From: JAFCUW01 sp049897565
GTDB lineage: Bacteria > Pseudomonadota > Gammaproteobacteria > Burkholderiales > Burkholderiaceae_D
DNA: 64,000 bases
Direction of reading: 5' to 3'
Assembly (NCBI RefSeq): GCF_049897565.1
Contig: NZ_JAFCWM010000020.1
Coordinates: forward strand, 29,249-93,248
Position numbers and translations under genes: made by a program. This document shows positions 55,878 to 63,886 of this stretch, piece after piece (the stretch's first letter is position 1; every line of letters begins with the position of its first letter). Below the pieces are notes generated by a model. That model saw nothing but the letters and a program-made list of their open reading frames with translations. It made no database searches and had not been told where the DNA came from.

Positions 55878-56483
55878 ATGCAAAAAAAACTATCCGTCGA
55901 ACCAGCAAACCCAGATCCCATCTTCGCCGCAATCGTGAGCCAGGGCGAGAAGATCGGGCGTCTATTGCAGAAAGTCGCTCATCCGCCCGCACGGCAAGCA
56001 CTGACGGAATATTTCTTCACCCCTAGCGAGGAAACGTTTGACCGCGCGTTGCAAGTGGTGACCACGGGCGACGCCCCGATACAGGAGTGGAATTTTGGTA
56101 ATGCAGCCCTTTGTAGAGCTATCGACGATTATTTCGCCGCCGGTGCCGCCCTAGAGGCTGGGAATTTGGAGGAAGCACTCGCAGCCCTCATCGGTTGCGC
56201 GACATCCTTGGGGGTCCACGAAGGCGTTCTTATAACATCTCTCTTGCGAGCAAAGAAAGGAGGGGTGGCGCGACACCACGATACACCGAATTTTCTTGCC
56301 AAAAAATTCATACGCGAGTGTTGGGATGAGTGGCAAAGCAACCCCATGCTGTATAGAACCCAGACCGATTTTGCAACCGACATGATGTCGAAGGTGCCGA
56401 CTGATCACTCAGGCAAGCCCGTCGTGTCATTCGACACGATCGTGAAGAAGTGGGTTCCCATGTGGGTGAAAGCGAAAAAGTAA
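55878..56483 (+). CDS. island hypothetical protein, 201 aa
   Basis: Unrecognised soluble protein with no signal or membrane segment: helix-rich, with LLQKVAHPPARQALTEYFFT and LEAGNLEEALAALIGCATSL, and a basic end (FDTIVKKWVPMWVKAKK). Base composition is somewhat lower in GC than the chromosome to its left. It follows the integrase by about 50 bases in the same direction. No clear ribosome site. Confidence 0.65.
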   Translation: MQKKLSVEPANPDPIFAAIVSQGEKIGRLLQKVAHPPARQALTEYFFTPSEETFDRALQVVTTGDAPIQEWNFGNAALCRAIDDYFAAGAALEAGNLEEALAALIGCATSLGVHEGVLITSLLRAKKGGVARHHDTPNFLAKKFIRECWDEWQSNPMLYRTQTDFATDMMSKVPTDHSGKPVVSFDTIVKKWVPMWVKAKK

Positions 56484-56601
56484 CTCAGCCGGCTGAGTGG
56501 GAACTCTGCCGGCTGGGTGGTTCTCATTTGTACTGCTCCTCTCTACCCTTCGTGTCGTGGAAGCGCATATTGCGTTACCAAACAACGTTAAGGGGCATCA
56601 G

Positions 56602-56859
56602 GTGGCACAAAAAGTAATCCGAATCAACCAATTGGCGAGCACGCCGGCCAAGGCGGCCAAGTCGAACAAGGCTGGCCAGCCAGTGTCAACAAAGAGCGCA
56701 AAGGTAGGCTTGCTGCCCGTCAGCCCAGCTACCGTCTGGCGCTGGGTTCGCGAAGGAAAATTCCCCAAACCATTCAAGCTGGGCACATCGGTGACGGTTT
56801 GGGACCTAGATCAGGTTGAAGCTTTCATTGCCCAGCGCGCTCGCGACGCACAAGAATAG
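56602..56859 (+). CDS. AlpA-like DNA-binding regulator
   Basis: 85 residues from GTG 56602, chosen because AAGGGG stands before it; the frame is open further upstream. The core LLPVSPATVWRWVREGKFPK followed by TVWDLDQVEAFIAQR is the AlpA/MerR-like winged helix-turn-helix of prophage and island regulators and excision factors, preceded by a basic, unstructured N-terminus. It probably controls the integrase or acts as a recombination directionality factor. Confidence 0.82.
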   Translation: MAQKVIRINQLASTPAKAAKSNKAGQPVSTKSAKVGLLPVSPATVWRWVREGKFPKPFKLGTSVTVWDLDQVEAFIAQRARDAQE

Positions 56860-57059
56860 GCCACTGATGAGCCAACACGCCTGGGAGGGCCGCGCGGCCC
56901 CTCATACCGTCCCCATCCGTGCCTGCTCTCGCGTTGAGTTCTTTGCGGCAGAATCTCACGACACAGTCAGTATGGCCATGTCCGAACGAGCTCATGTCGC
57001 AAATACCGAGTTCCATAAGTTCAGCTGGTCAAAAATGAGCATGGCCGCCGGGGGCCAAA

Positions 57060-57536
57060 ATGTCTAAAAAACGCAAAGACGTCATTGTCGGTGCATTCCT
57101 CGCAGTTCCGCTGGCTGTGCTTAACAGCCCGAAATACCGCGCATTGTCTGGAAGCGCAGTGAAGTTGTTGTTTGACATTGCGAGCCAATATAACGGCAAG
57201 AACAACGGCGACCTGTCTGCGGCGTGGAAAATCATGAAGCCAAAGGGCTGGCGCAGCGAGGGAACGCTTGATCGGGCCAAGAAGGAATTGCTGGCAGCTG
57301 AATTTATTGATGAGACACGAAAGGGCCAATTCCCTAATACTTGCAGTTTGTACGGACTAACTTTCAAGGCCCTCAATCCCAATCCAAAACTCGACGTCGG
57401 GCCGAACGGATTTGCTGCTGGCGCATGGGCAAACCTTCCCCGCGAAACGAAGCAAAAAATTGCGATTGCCACTACCAAAACTGTAGTAGAGGAGCCCAGC
57501 ACAGCTACAGATATGGCAGTAGAGGAATTTGCGTAG
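57060..57536 (+). CDS. winged-helix island protein, replication-like
   Basis: 158 residues. FLAVPLAVLNSPKYRALSGS and LLFDIASQYNGKNNGDLSAA, then WRSEGTLDRAKKELLAAEFI, look like a winged helix related to small replication or helix-turn-helix proteins of integrative elements. The tail (TTKTVVEEPSTATDMAVEE) is acidic and low-complexity. Three GCTAC-N7-GTAGC-like sites lie in its last 70 bases and two more follow. A replication or copy-control role is inferred only from these neighbours. Confidence 0.65.
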   Translation: MSKKRKDVIVGAFLAVPLAVLNSPKYRALSGSAVKLLFDIASQYNGKNNGDLSAAWKIMKPKGWRSEGTLDRAKKELLAAEFIDETRKGQFPNTCSLYGLTFKALNPNPKLDVGPNGFAAGAWANLPRETKQKIAIATTKTVVEEPSTATDMAVEEFA

Positions 57537-57624
57537 CTACCAAAATAGGAGCTATTGGCACCGAAATCTCGATTGTCTAGCTACAGAAATGGTAGCCCTT
57601 TATAGAAGTTACCATACGCTATAG
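57471..57624 (+). repeat. cluster of GCTAC-N7-GTAGC sites (iteron or operator candidates)
   Basis: Five 17-bp units: ACTAC-N7-GTAGT (57471-57487), GCTAC-N7-GCAGT (57504-57520), GCTAC-N7-GGAGC (57536-57552), GCTAC-N7-GTAGC (57580-57596, perfect) and a weak GTTAC-N7-TATAG (57608-57624). Centre spacings are 33, 32, 44 and 28 bases, near three helical turns for the first pairs. The spacers are also alike (AGATATG, AGAAATG; CAAAACT, CAAAATA). They overlap the end of the winged-helix gene. Confidence 0.65.
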
Positions 57625-58353
57625 GTTCCAACGTGAAGAACACGACGCGAGGGCAAACATTCGACGCTCCTTTGCGCGCCACCTTCCAGGGAGCAAACGA
57701 CGGAAAGCTGAAGGGATGAAATGCAACCTTTGAGGCGTGCCGGGTAAATGGTCGGTTAAGTTAGCGTTGAGGTTAGTGCCAAACCACCTTAAATCTCTAA
57801 CCAACTGCCCCCCGATCTCCAAAGGTCGTGCGTCTCAGTCTACCGAGGTTCGCAGGGCGGCGGTTAGCAAGCAAGTTAACGTACAAACTGTTGCTCACCG
57901 AGTTCCTTCCGCGGCAGCGACTGGCCAAAACCCCTTCACGTGCAGGGTCCAGAATCTTAGCTGCATTGGCTTATCCCGTAGGTGCGCTGCCAAATCGGCC
58001 GGCAACTTCCATCTAGGCTCTCCCGCGAGTTATGTCGACGTCATCCTCCTCAGCTCGGCGAGTTAGCTGTCACGTTCCCCGACTAGCGAACTTATGCTGG
58101 CCATGTTGACGGCGGTGGCCGAGTTTTAGACCGATCTGTCTAGGTTTTGCATTGGGTTGGGTCGAGACCAATCAGAACATGCAGTTGAGTTGCATATCAA
58201 AATCAGAACAGAGCGCCGAGGTCGCACGAATCAGGCGCCAAGTCGGCCCTACCCATCCTAGGCAGGACAAGATTGACGCCGAACGCTCGGCCCCCGGTTT
58301 AGTCTTCGATCTGCGGAAACGGGACGGATGCAGCCCTTGCACTAGCTCGCACT
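57625..58353. other. gene-poor stretch in the island
   Basis: About 730 bases without a coding region that can be supported. Several short open frames on both strands have no ribosome sites or recognisable sequence. It may include the control region of the sites on its left or the remains of lost genes. Confidence 0.5.
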
Positions 58354-58746
58354 TTACGCGCGGCGACGCGCAATGGCCGGTAGGTCCCTTGCGCTCGACA
58401 TGCCCGCTTCGATGTCCAAAAATAGCGCAACCCCGCTTCTCGATATCACAGAATTAGGGCATGCTAACTCGACAATACACGACAGCATATGACGAAACCA
58501 CATGACGTCCGCGCCCATCGGTGGAATTGCATGGACTTCACCCAGATATCGGACTGCCCTGGTTACAAGGTTTGGATCAAGATCGCGATCCGACAGATTT
58601 TCGACGTGAAAGAAGCACTCCTCTTGGAACTTATTGGCCAAGGTGTCAGCCATGTCAGTGGAGACATCCCGATTACTTGTGTAAATGCACAACGCCACTT
58701 CCATACACGCATCTTTAAGTGCACTAGTTTGGAGTTTAGCAAGCAT
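58354..58746 (-). CDS. island hypothetical protein, 130 aa (second of a pair)
   Basis: Unrecognised. Soluble, without signal or helices; DTLANKFQEECFFHVENLSD and AVRYLGEVHAIPPMGADVMW look protein-like and contain scattered cysteines. ATG 58746 lies 11 bases before the stop of the upstream gene, so translation is coupled. The gene may depend on its partner at 58736-59143. Confidence 0.6.
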   Translation of the reverse strand: MLAKLQTSALKDACMEVALCIYTSNRDVSTDMADTLANKFQEECFFHVENLSDRDLDPNLVTRAVRYLGEVHAIPPMGADVMWFRHMLSCIVELACPNSVISRSGVALFLDIEAGMSSARDLPAIARRRA

Positions 58747-59143
58747 TTTTCTGTCTTCGGCTATTGGAGATTAGAGCGAGACGCTCCGAGGTCCCATGCT
58801 TGGGTATGAGAGCTAACTGTGATGCTAGATTACGCGCTTCTAACAATGAAGCAGCTCCAGTGTCAACGAAGTTCGCGCGCTCTTGACTGCGCTGAGCCGT
58901 GGCGACGGGGGGCATATACCCGTTTGCGGCACTCGCGAGCTCACCTTCGACCATACCTTTGACAATCGATTTGAACACGTTGAGAGCTATCCCTTCCCCG
59001 AAGAGGGCCACCGTATAGTCAAAGGCCAGTCCACCAACATCGACGTTGGAGGCAAGGTAGCCGCTGCCCTGCAACTGTAAGAATAACGTTTCGGCTATCA
59101 AGTAACGGTCAATCGCACGTGCGACATCTTCTAGAGGATTCAT
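58736..59143 (-). CDS. island hypothetical protein, 135 aa (first of a pair)
   Basis: Unrecognised. MNPLEDVARAIDRYLIAETL is amphipathic-helical; VDVGGLAFDYTVALFGEGIA may form a hydrophobic core or membrane-associated segment; the C-terminus is helical and basic. AGGAAGGA stands just before ATG 59143, a strong ribosome site that fixes the start. It is divergent from a small XRE regulator 106 bases away and overlaps a second small gene, an arrangement seen in regulated two-gene modules. Confidence 0.7.
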   Translation of the reverse strand: MNPLEDVARAIDRYLIAETLFLQLQGSGYLASNVDVGGLAFDYTVALFGEGIALNVFKSIVKGMVEGELASAANGYMPPVATAQRSQERANFVDTGAASLLEARNLASQLALIPKHGTSERLALISNSRRQKNAC

Positions 59144-59249
59144 TCGGTTCCTTCCTGTGATTGAAAAATGGACTGACAAATGTCCTGAAGCTGATATTGT
59201 GACTTAAACACGGCTGACTTAAAAGCACGTTCTAGAGACACTGGGAGGA

Positions 59250-59492
59250 ATGTCGCTACCTCCTCCGCCGCCACCCGTCAACCAGCCTTCTGCACGGGCT
59301 ATCCTGGCAACCAACTTGGTTCGACTTCGAGCCGAACGCCATTGGTCTCAGGAAGAGCTAGGATTTGCGACCGGCTTGCATCGGACCTTCATCGCTCATG
59401 TGGAACGTGAAGCGAGGAACATTTCAATCGACAATATTGAGAAGATTGCTAAAGCCTTCAACGTAACGTGCTCGCAACTCCTGACGGGTTGA
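59250..59492 (+). CDS. XRE-family HTH regulator, 80 aa
   Basis: A proline-rich N-terminus (SLPPPPPPVNQPSA) precedes one helix-turn-helix domain (LATNLVRLRAERHWSQEELG, RTFIAHVEREARNISIDNIE, KIAKAFNV). GGGAGGA directly before ATG 59250. Small XRE proteins of this size (controller proteins) often autoregulate and control a divergent or downstream module such as restriction-modification, antitoxin or defence genes. Confidence 0.9.
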   Translation: MSLPPPPPPVNQPSARAILATNLVRLRAERHWSQEELGFATGLHRTFIAHVEREARNISIDNIEKIAKAFNVTCSQLLTG

Positions 59493-60020
59493 CTGTGGGC
59501 TGTCCCGTGCTACGAGCGGTAAACGGCAATTCAGGCCGCGCAACACGGAAAAAATTGTAATAGTCCAAGTAGGCGGCGAGCTCTCATAGCGGGAAATCTC
59601 CCGAAAAAATTGCAGCAACTCACCGACCCGACCATCTGTCTACTTCCTATGTTGACGAATTTGGGCCGACCTGCACACGAAGTGTGCTGTCAGCGTAGGC
59701 CCGATCATTCGGACAAGTAGATTGATGTAATTTGGTAAGAGACAGCGCGTCGCGCGCATGAGATCTTCGGGACTCTGTTTTAAGCCATCGACTCATAGGA
59801 TTTAAGCGATTGCTCTGCAGCGTTGCCACGACACAGAAACGTCGGGTGCATAGCTTCAGCACCTTGGACGATATTGACGAGTCGAGAAAAGCTGTCGATC
59901 CGAGCTATCAAATTATCATGGTCAATATATTTTGATATGTTGACAAAATTTAACTTGCAATAATACTATCATTGATCTGTGAACAGAATTTCAACTGCAT
60001 TTCCTCATTAAGGAAGTCAA
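59493..60020. other. intergenic region upstream of the secreted operon
   Basis: No gene supported. The last 130 bases are markedly AT-rich and hold a good sigma-70 promoter (59940-59969). A 71-codon minus-strand frame at 59647-59862 has no ribosome site or family resemblance. Confidence 0.6.
59940..59969 (+). promoter_or_regulatory. sigma-70 promoter of the tyrosinase operon
   Basis: TTGACA (59940-59945) and TACTAT (59964-59969) with 18 bases between; TAATAC overlaps as an alternative -10. The -35 is a perfect match, unusual in this window, and the region is AT-rich. The first gene starts 52 bases downstream. Confidence 0.75.
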
Positions 60021-61124
60021 ATGTCGAAGGTCGCCAATACAGTTCGTACTGTTTTGCTCTTGGCCCTGGTTCACGTCGGGGTAGTCAATGCGCAGCACGT
60101 CAACCCCAAGCAGGACGTTGTGGACGCAGCCAAGGACGAGACTGCCCTCAACGAAGCCCTTGCTGCGAAAAACAAGTCTGAAGCGACGCTAGCAGCATCC
60201 CAGTTTCCACCATTTCCCGATGGTTTCGGCAAAGCGGGAACGGTGACCGTCGACGCGGCCGACCGTGACAAATTTCACGTAACCGCAAGAACCGCGGAGT
60301 CTTTTAAGAAAGCAGCCGACGCGCTCGCCGCAACACTTCCCGCTGCCAAAGACGGTAAAATGAGCATACTGCTGACCGATGCAGACCGTATGGCCATCGC
60401 CGTCTACTTTAAGGAAAACGGGCGGATTGTCGCTATCACCTCGGAAATGTGCGCGTTGGTCAATGAGCAGCCTTTCGTTAAGCCTGAGGCGTTCGGCCCG
60501 GAACTGATCGGGGTGGGCACCTTGCTCAACGAAATCGCGCAGTTCACCAAGTTGTTTCGTACCGATAAAGCCGTCTCTTTCACAAGCACCGATCTTGCCG
60601 ACGACATCCTGTTCGATCTGCTCGCCGTCGCAGCCAGCGACAAGTTGATCTACCCTGCGGGCAGCCTCGATGCGCTGCTTGACGGCAGCTATGCGACCGA
60701 CTTCGCGAGAGCGGTGCGCACCATGACGCAGTGCCGTTCGGCGCAGCTTAAAGCGCCGATCACCTCTGACAAGGACAAGGCGACCGTGGCGGCAGTCGAC
60801 GCCCTGGCGACCGAGCTGGCTAGCACCGATACAACGACTAGATTGCCGGTCCTGTTATCGGCACTGCGTGGTGAACTCGTGAAGAACTCACTTGCCGCAG
60901 CTAACGCCTTCCTCAGCGTCAAAGTTGCCGCCAGAGGCGGCGCTTCCCTCAAAACGTCGAGCATCTGGCGTAGCGATCGGCTCTACGCAGCCGGCGGCGT
61001 CGTGGTCGCCTATCGCCTGACCGAGAAGCTCGATGGACGAAGCAATCTCTCCATTCCTAAAGTGCTCATGGCGGACGTGATCACCCAAGAGACGGAATTC
61101 GTTCAAGTACCGCTCGGAAAGTAA
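60021..61124 (+). CDS. exported protein of unknown function, 367 aa
   Basis: Signal peptide (MSKVANTVRTVLLLALVHVG, cleavage after VNA). The mature part is Ala/Asp/Lys-rich with about seven helices and no known domain; there is one Cys in EMCALVNEQ and one in TQCRSAQ. Blocks such as FPPFPDGFGKAGTVTVDAAD and SIWRSDRLYAAGGVVVAYRL give no family. AAGGAAGTC precedes the ATG. It is co-oriented with a tyrosinase 17 bases on and may be its carrier, chaperone or substrate. Confidence 0.75.
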   Translation: MSKVANTVRTVLLLALVHVGVVNAQHVNPKQDVVDAAKDETALNEALAAKNKSEATLAASQFPPFPDGFGKAGTVTVDAADRDKFHVTARTAESFKKAADALAATLPAAKDGKMSILLTDADRMAIAVYFKENGRIVAITSEMCALVNEQPFVKPEAFGPELIGVGTLLNEIAQFTKLFRTDKAVSFTSTDLADDILFDLLAVAASDKLIYPAGSLDALLDGSYATDFARAVRTMTQCRSAQLKAPITSDKDKATVAAVDALATELASTDTTTRLPVLLSALRGELVKNSLAAANAFLSVKVAARGGASLKTSSIWRSDRLYAAGGVVVAYRLTEKLDGRSNLSIPKVLMADVITQETEFVQVPLGK

Positions 61125-61141
61125 CTTATAAGGGGTTGGCC

Positions 61142-62557
61142 ATGTCTACGTCGCGCAGGCAGTTCGTAGCTAAGGGATTCGGATATGCGGCCGGATCGTC
61201 GCTTCTTTCGCTGGTCGGCGAGCGCGTAAGCGCTGGCCCCGGACCCGCGCTAGGCGCCCTACCCATCGCTCGCCGCGTTTCCATCGATAAGATCGCGCCT
61301 GTGCAGCTGGCAAAGATTGAGGAGGTAGTCGGCGACATGATGGCGCGATCGGTAAAAAACCCTCGCGACCCGAGCGGCTGGCTAATTAATGCCGATCCGC
61401 ACCGTGAGTTCTGCGCCGCGCCAGGAACGGGCGGTCTGGCGCAAATTCATTTCTGTTACTGGTTTCTTCCATGGCATAGGGCCTATCTGACCGTGCTCGA
61501 TCGCAAGCTTCGTGCCTTGAGCGGTGATGCAAGTCTGTCTTTCCCGTACTGGAACTGGTCATCGACGCGCCGGCTGCCTGCTGCGTTGACCCGGCAGGGC
61601 AGTTCGCTGGCGCGGGCAGTTCGGTTCACGCCCGCCCGTGCACTTGGACCAGACGAAGTCGACTTTTTCAAAGATGATCCGGTTCTCAGCGCACTCGGCG
61701 TCGCCGCGCTCAGTGCGACGAAGTTCGTTGCGCATGCTACATCTGACCCGGTTGCGCTTGCGCTTGAAATGAGGGACAGCATCGGCGGACTGGTGCGCCC
61801 CAATGCCAGCAATATCTATCGTAACAGCCGCATGGAAGGCTCACCGCACGGTCCGGTTCATGCTTATGTTGGCGGCGTCACTGCGACGGGAAAGCTCGGC
61901 GACATGGCCAACTTCGCCACCGCTGCCCGCGACCCGGCGTTTTTTGCACATCACGGCAACCTAGACCGGCTGTGGGAGATATGGCGCAGTAAGCCGGGTA
62001 ATCGCGCCAAGGAGCCGACTACCTCTGATTTTCTCGACCACGTCTTTGCCTTCCCCTGGCTGGACGGCACGACGATGCAGATCAGCGTAGCTGACACGCT
62101 CGACACGGCGAAGCTGGGATACACGTACGACAATCTCAATGTTTTTGAGGACGTTTCCCCAGCTTTCGTGCCCGAAGCCGCGCCAACCAGGCTGCCTCCA
62201 ATCATCGACACCACGGTCAAGCTACCGCCCAAACCGGAGATGATTATCGGCAGCCCACCTCGGTATTTGCTGGTCCTTGAAGGCGTCGCCACCCCTAATC
62301 GTCCGTTGTCCGCCGGCGTGTTTCTGTCGCCGCGTTTGGGCGGCCCCACCATTCTCATCGGTTCGGTAAGCATCGTCGCCAGCGGCAGTAATTTCAAGCC
62401 GATCGATCCCGTGCTGGTGTTCGATATCACTGCTGCCGTCCAGTCCTTACAGTCACCCGATTACCGCGTTCAAGTGATTCCCAATGAGCTCGGGGATGAA
62501 GCAACGCGGCCTTATCAACACTTGCGATTCAAGCGCGCTTCCGTGATTGCACCATGA
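61142..62557 (+). CDS. Tat-exported tyrosinase/polyphenol oxidase
   Basis: 471-residue type 3 copper oxidase, acting on phenols with oxygen. N-terminal Tat signal (TSRRQFVAKGFGYAAGSSLL). CuA ligands are probably His87 (DPHREFC), His103 (QIHFCYW) and His112 (FLPWHRAYL); CuB ligands His236, His240 (SPHGPVHAY) and His270 or His271 (FFAHHGNLDRLW). Cys91 four residues after His87 matches the thioether Cys of plant polyphenol oxidases. A C-terminal beta domain of about 130 residues (YLLVLEGVATPNRPLSAGVF) resembles the plant-type shield. AGGGG before ATG 61142. The next gene overlaps by four bases. Confidence 0.92.
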   Translation: MSTSRRQFVAKGFGYAAGSSLLSLVGERVSAGPGPALGALPIARRVSIDKIAPVQLAKIEEVVGDMMARSVKNPRDPSGWLINADPHREFCAAPGTGGLAQIHFCYWFLPWHRAYLTVLDRKLRALSGDASLSFPYWNWSSTRRLPAALTRQGSSLARAVRFTPARALGPDEVDFFKDDPVLSALGVAALSATKFVAHATSDPVALALEMRDSIGGLVRPNASNIYRNSRMEGSPHGPVHAYVGGVTATGKLGDMANFATAARDPAFFAHHGNLDRLWEIWRSKPGNRAKEPTTSDFLDHVFAFPWLDGTTMQISVADTLDTAKLGYTYDNLNVFEDVSPAFVPEAAPTRLPPIIDTTVKLPPKPEMIIGSPPRYLLVLEGVATPNRPLSAGVFLSPRLGGPTILIGSVSIVASGSNFKPIDPVLVFDITAAVQSLQSPDYRVQVIPNELGDEATRPYQHLRFKRASVIAP

Positions 62558-63885
62558 TATCTCCCCGCATTGGCTGGCTCGCTGGCCTCATGATCAGTTC
62601 GTACAGTGCCTCCGCCATCGGCCAGGTCAAGTTAGACGGCTTCGTGTCGACGGGCGTGTTAAAAGAGCAAATCGACTTTAAGAAGTCAGTCAAGTACCTG
62701 ACGTCTGGCGAGCATGACGCCATTGCTAACGTCGACGGTAAAATACTAAAAATGGTGCCGCTTCTCGGCTCTAACGGGAAGGCTCCTGTTACTGAGCTGC
62801 GGCCGAGCGACATCGCGCCGGTGTCGCTGTCGAAAACGCTCATGCGCTTGAGCGACCAGCAGCGCTCTACGGTGTCGATGTCGATGCAGGATGACATCGC
62901 ACGAATGACGATACAGCTTGCCGAGCTTTTGGCGAAAGACGTTAAGACGCCGATCGATCTCGAAGTGATCGATGAGATCAACAAGACGCTGACCGTCAAG
63001 CGCCAGGCGCGAGATTTTACGTTAGGGAACCTCACCGTCGTCAGCAATGCCGGCGCCGAATCATTCGCCAACACCAGCAATCCTTTCTTTATCATTTGCG
63101 GGGACACACTGTGGACACGCAACGACCCGCTGCGGTGGGTAGACATGGTGACGCCACAGCGTACCGCGCTCATCGAGGCCGGCAAGAGCGTTGGCCTATT
63201 GTCGGTAAAAGACCGCCCAGCCGGGACAGCGTTTGTGGTGGGCAAAAGCCACGTGATCACCAACATGCATGTGGTGCAACTCATCGCAGACTACGATCAG
63301 AAAGCGAAGCTCTGGCGAGTGAAGCCTGACGTTAAAATTAAGTTCAATGCTGAGTATCCTCTGGGCGCCGTTGGCAATTGTCCGGTCGACCCAATCCCCA
63401 CCACATATTTCGTGAATGGCGTATTCGCCGTGCCGCCAAAGGACAATAAGGATGACGTTGCGATCCTGCTGACTTCGACGGACGAACAGTTTCCGAAGCC
63501 GCTGAAAGTGCATAAACGCGACCCTAAGCAGTACGCCGGGAATATGGTCGTGGCCATCATCGGTTACCCAGGACCACCATCCGACATGACGCCGTCTGAA
63601 CAAACCCAGTTCTTCTCCACGCCAGACAAACAAAACCCCCAGTTCGTGTATAAGCGACTTTCAGGAGGGTTTAGCGGTGATGACGCTGTCACGTCCGAAG
63701 GCTTTTTTGTTCATAAGGCGAATACTGCCGGCGGGAATTCGGGGAGTCCCATATTTGATCTCAAGAATGGAGAGGTTGTCGGCATTCATGTCGCCGGCCG
63801 CGATCGGTTCAACTCTGTGATGGGATACAACATTGGCCTCGTCGGCGAACGAGTAGCGAATCTGATCCAAAGGGCTGGACTCTAG
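62554..63885 (+). CDS. exported trypsin-like serine protease
   Basis: 443 residues with signal peptide (GWLAGLMISSYSASAIGQ) and a prodomain-like region of about 190 residues, then an S1-type protease: His239 (SHVITNMHVVQ), Asp301 (DNKDDVAILL) and Ser396 (TAGGNSGSPIFDL), closing with GEVVGIHVAGRDRF. It begins inside the tyrosinase stop codon (ATGA), so the two are translationally coupled. It may process the tyrosinase or the first protein of the operon; this is inferred from position. Confidence 0.9.
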   Translation: MISPRIGWLAGLMISSYSASAIGQVKLDGFVSTGVLKEQIDFKKSVKYLTSGEHDAIANVDGKILKMVPLLGSNGKAPVTELRPSDIAPVSLSKTLMRLSDQQRSTVSMSMQDDIARMTIQLAELLAKDVKTPIDLEVIDEINKTLTVKRQARDFTLGNLTVVSNAGAESFANTSNPFFIICGDTLWTRNDPLRWVDMVTPQRTALIEAGKSVGLLSVKDRPAGTAFVVGKSHVITNMHVVQLIADYDQKAKLWRVKPDVKIKFNAEYPLGAVGNCPVDPIPTTYFVNGVFAVPPKDNKDDVAILLTSTDEQFPKPLKVHKRDPKQYAGNMVVAIIGYPGPPSDMTPSEQTQFFSTPDKQNPQFVYKRLSGGFSGDDAVTSEGFFVHKANTAGGNSGSPIFDLKNGEVVGIHVAGRDRFNSVMGYNIGLVGERVANLIQRAGL

Positions 63886-63886
63886 C

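Noticed and set aside
57619..58066. Short frames on both strands in the gene-poor part of the island
   Set aside because: They overlap each other in different frames and none has a start site or protein-like composition.
59647..59862. 71-codon minus-strand frame in the island gap
   Set aside because: No ribosome site, no family resemblance, and it lies in a region that behaves as a promoter area.
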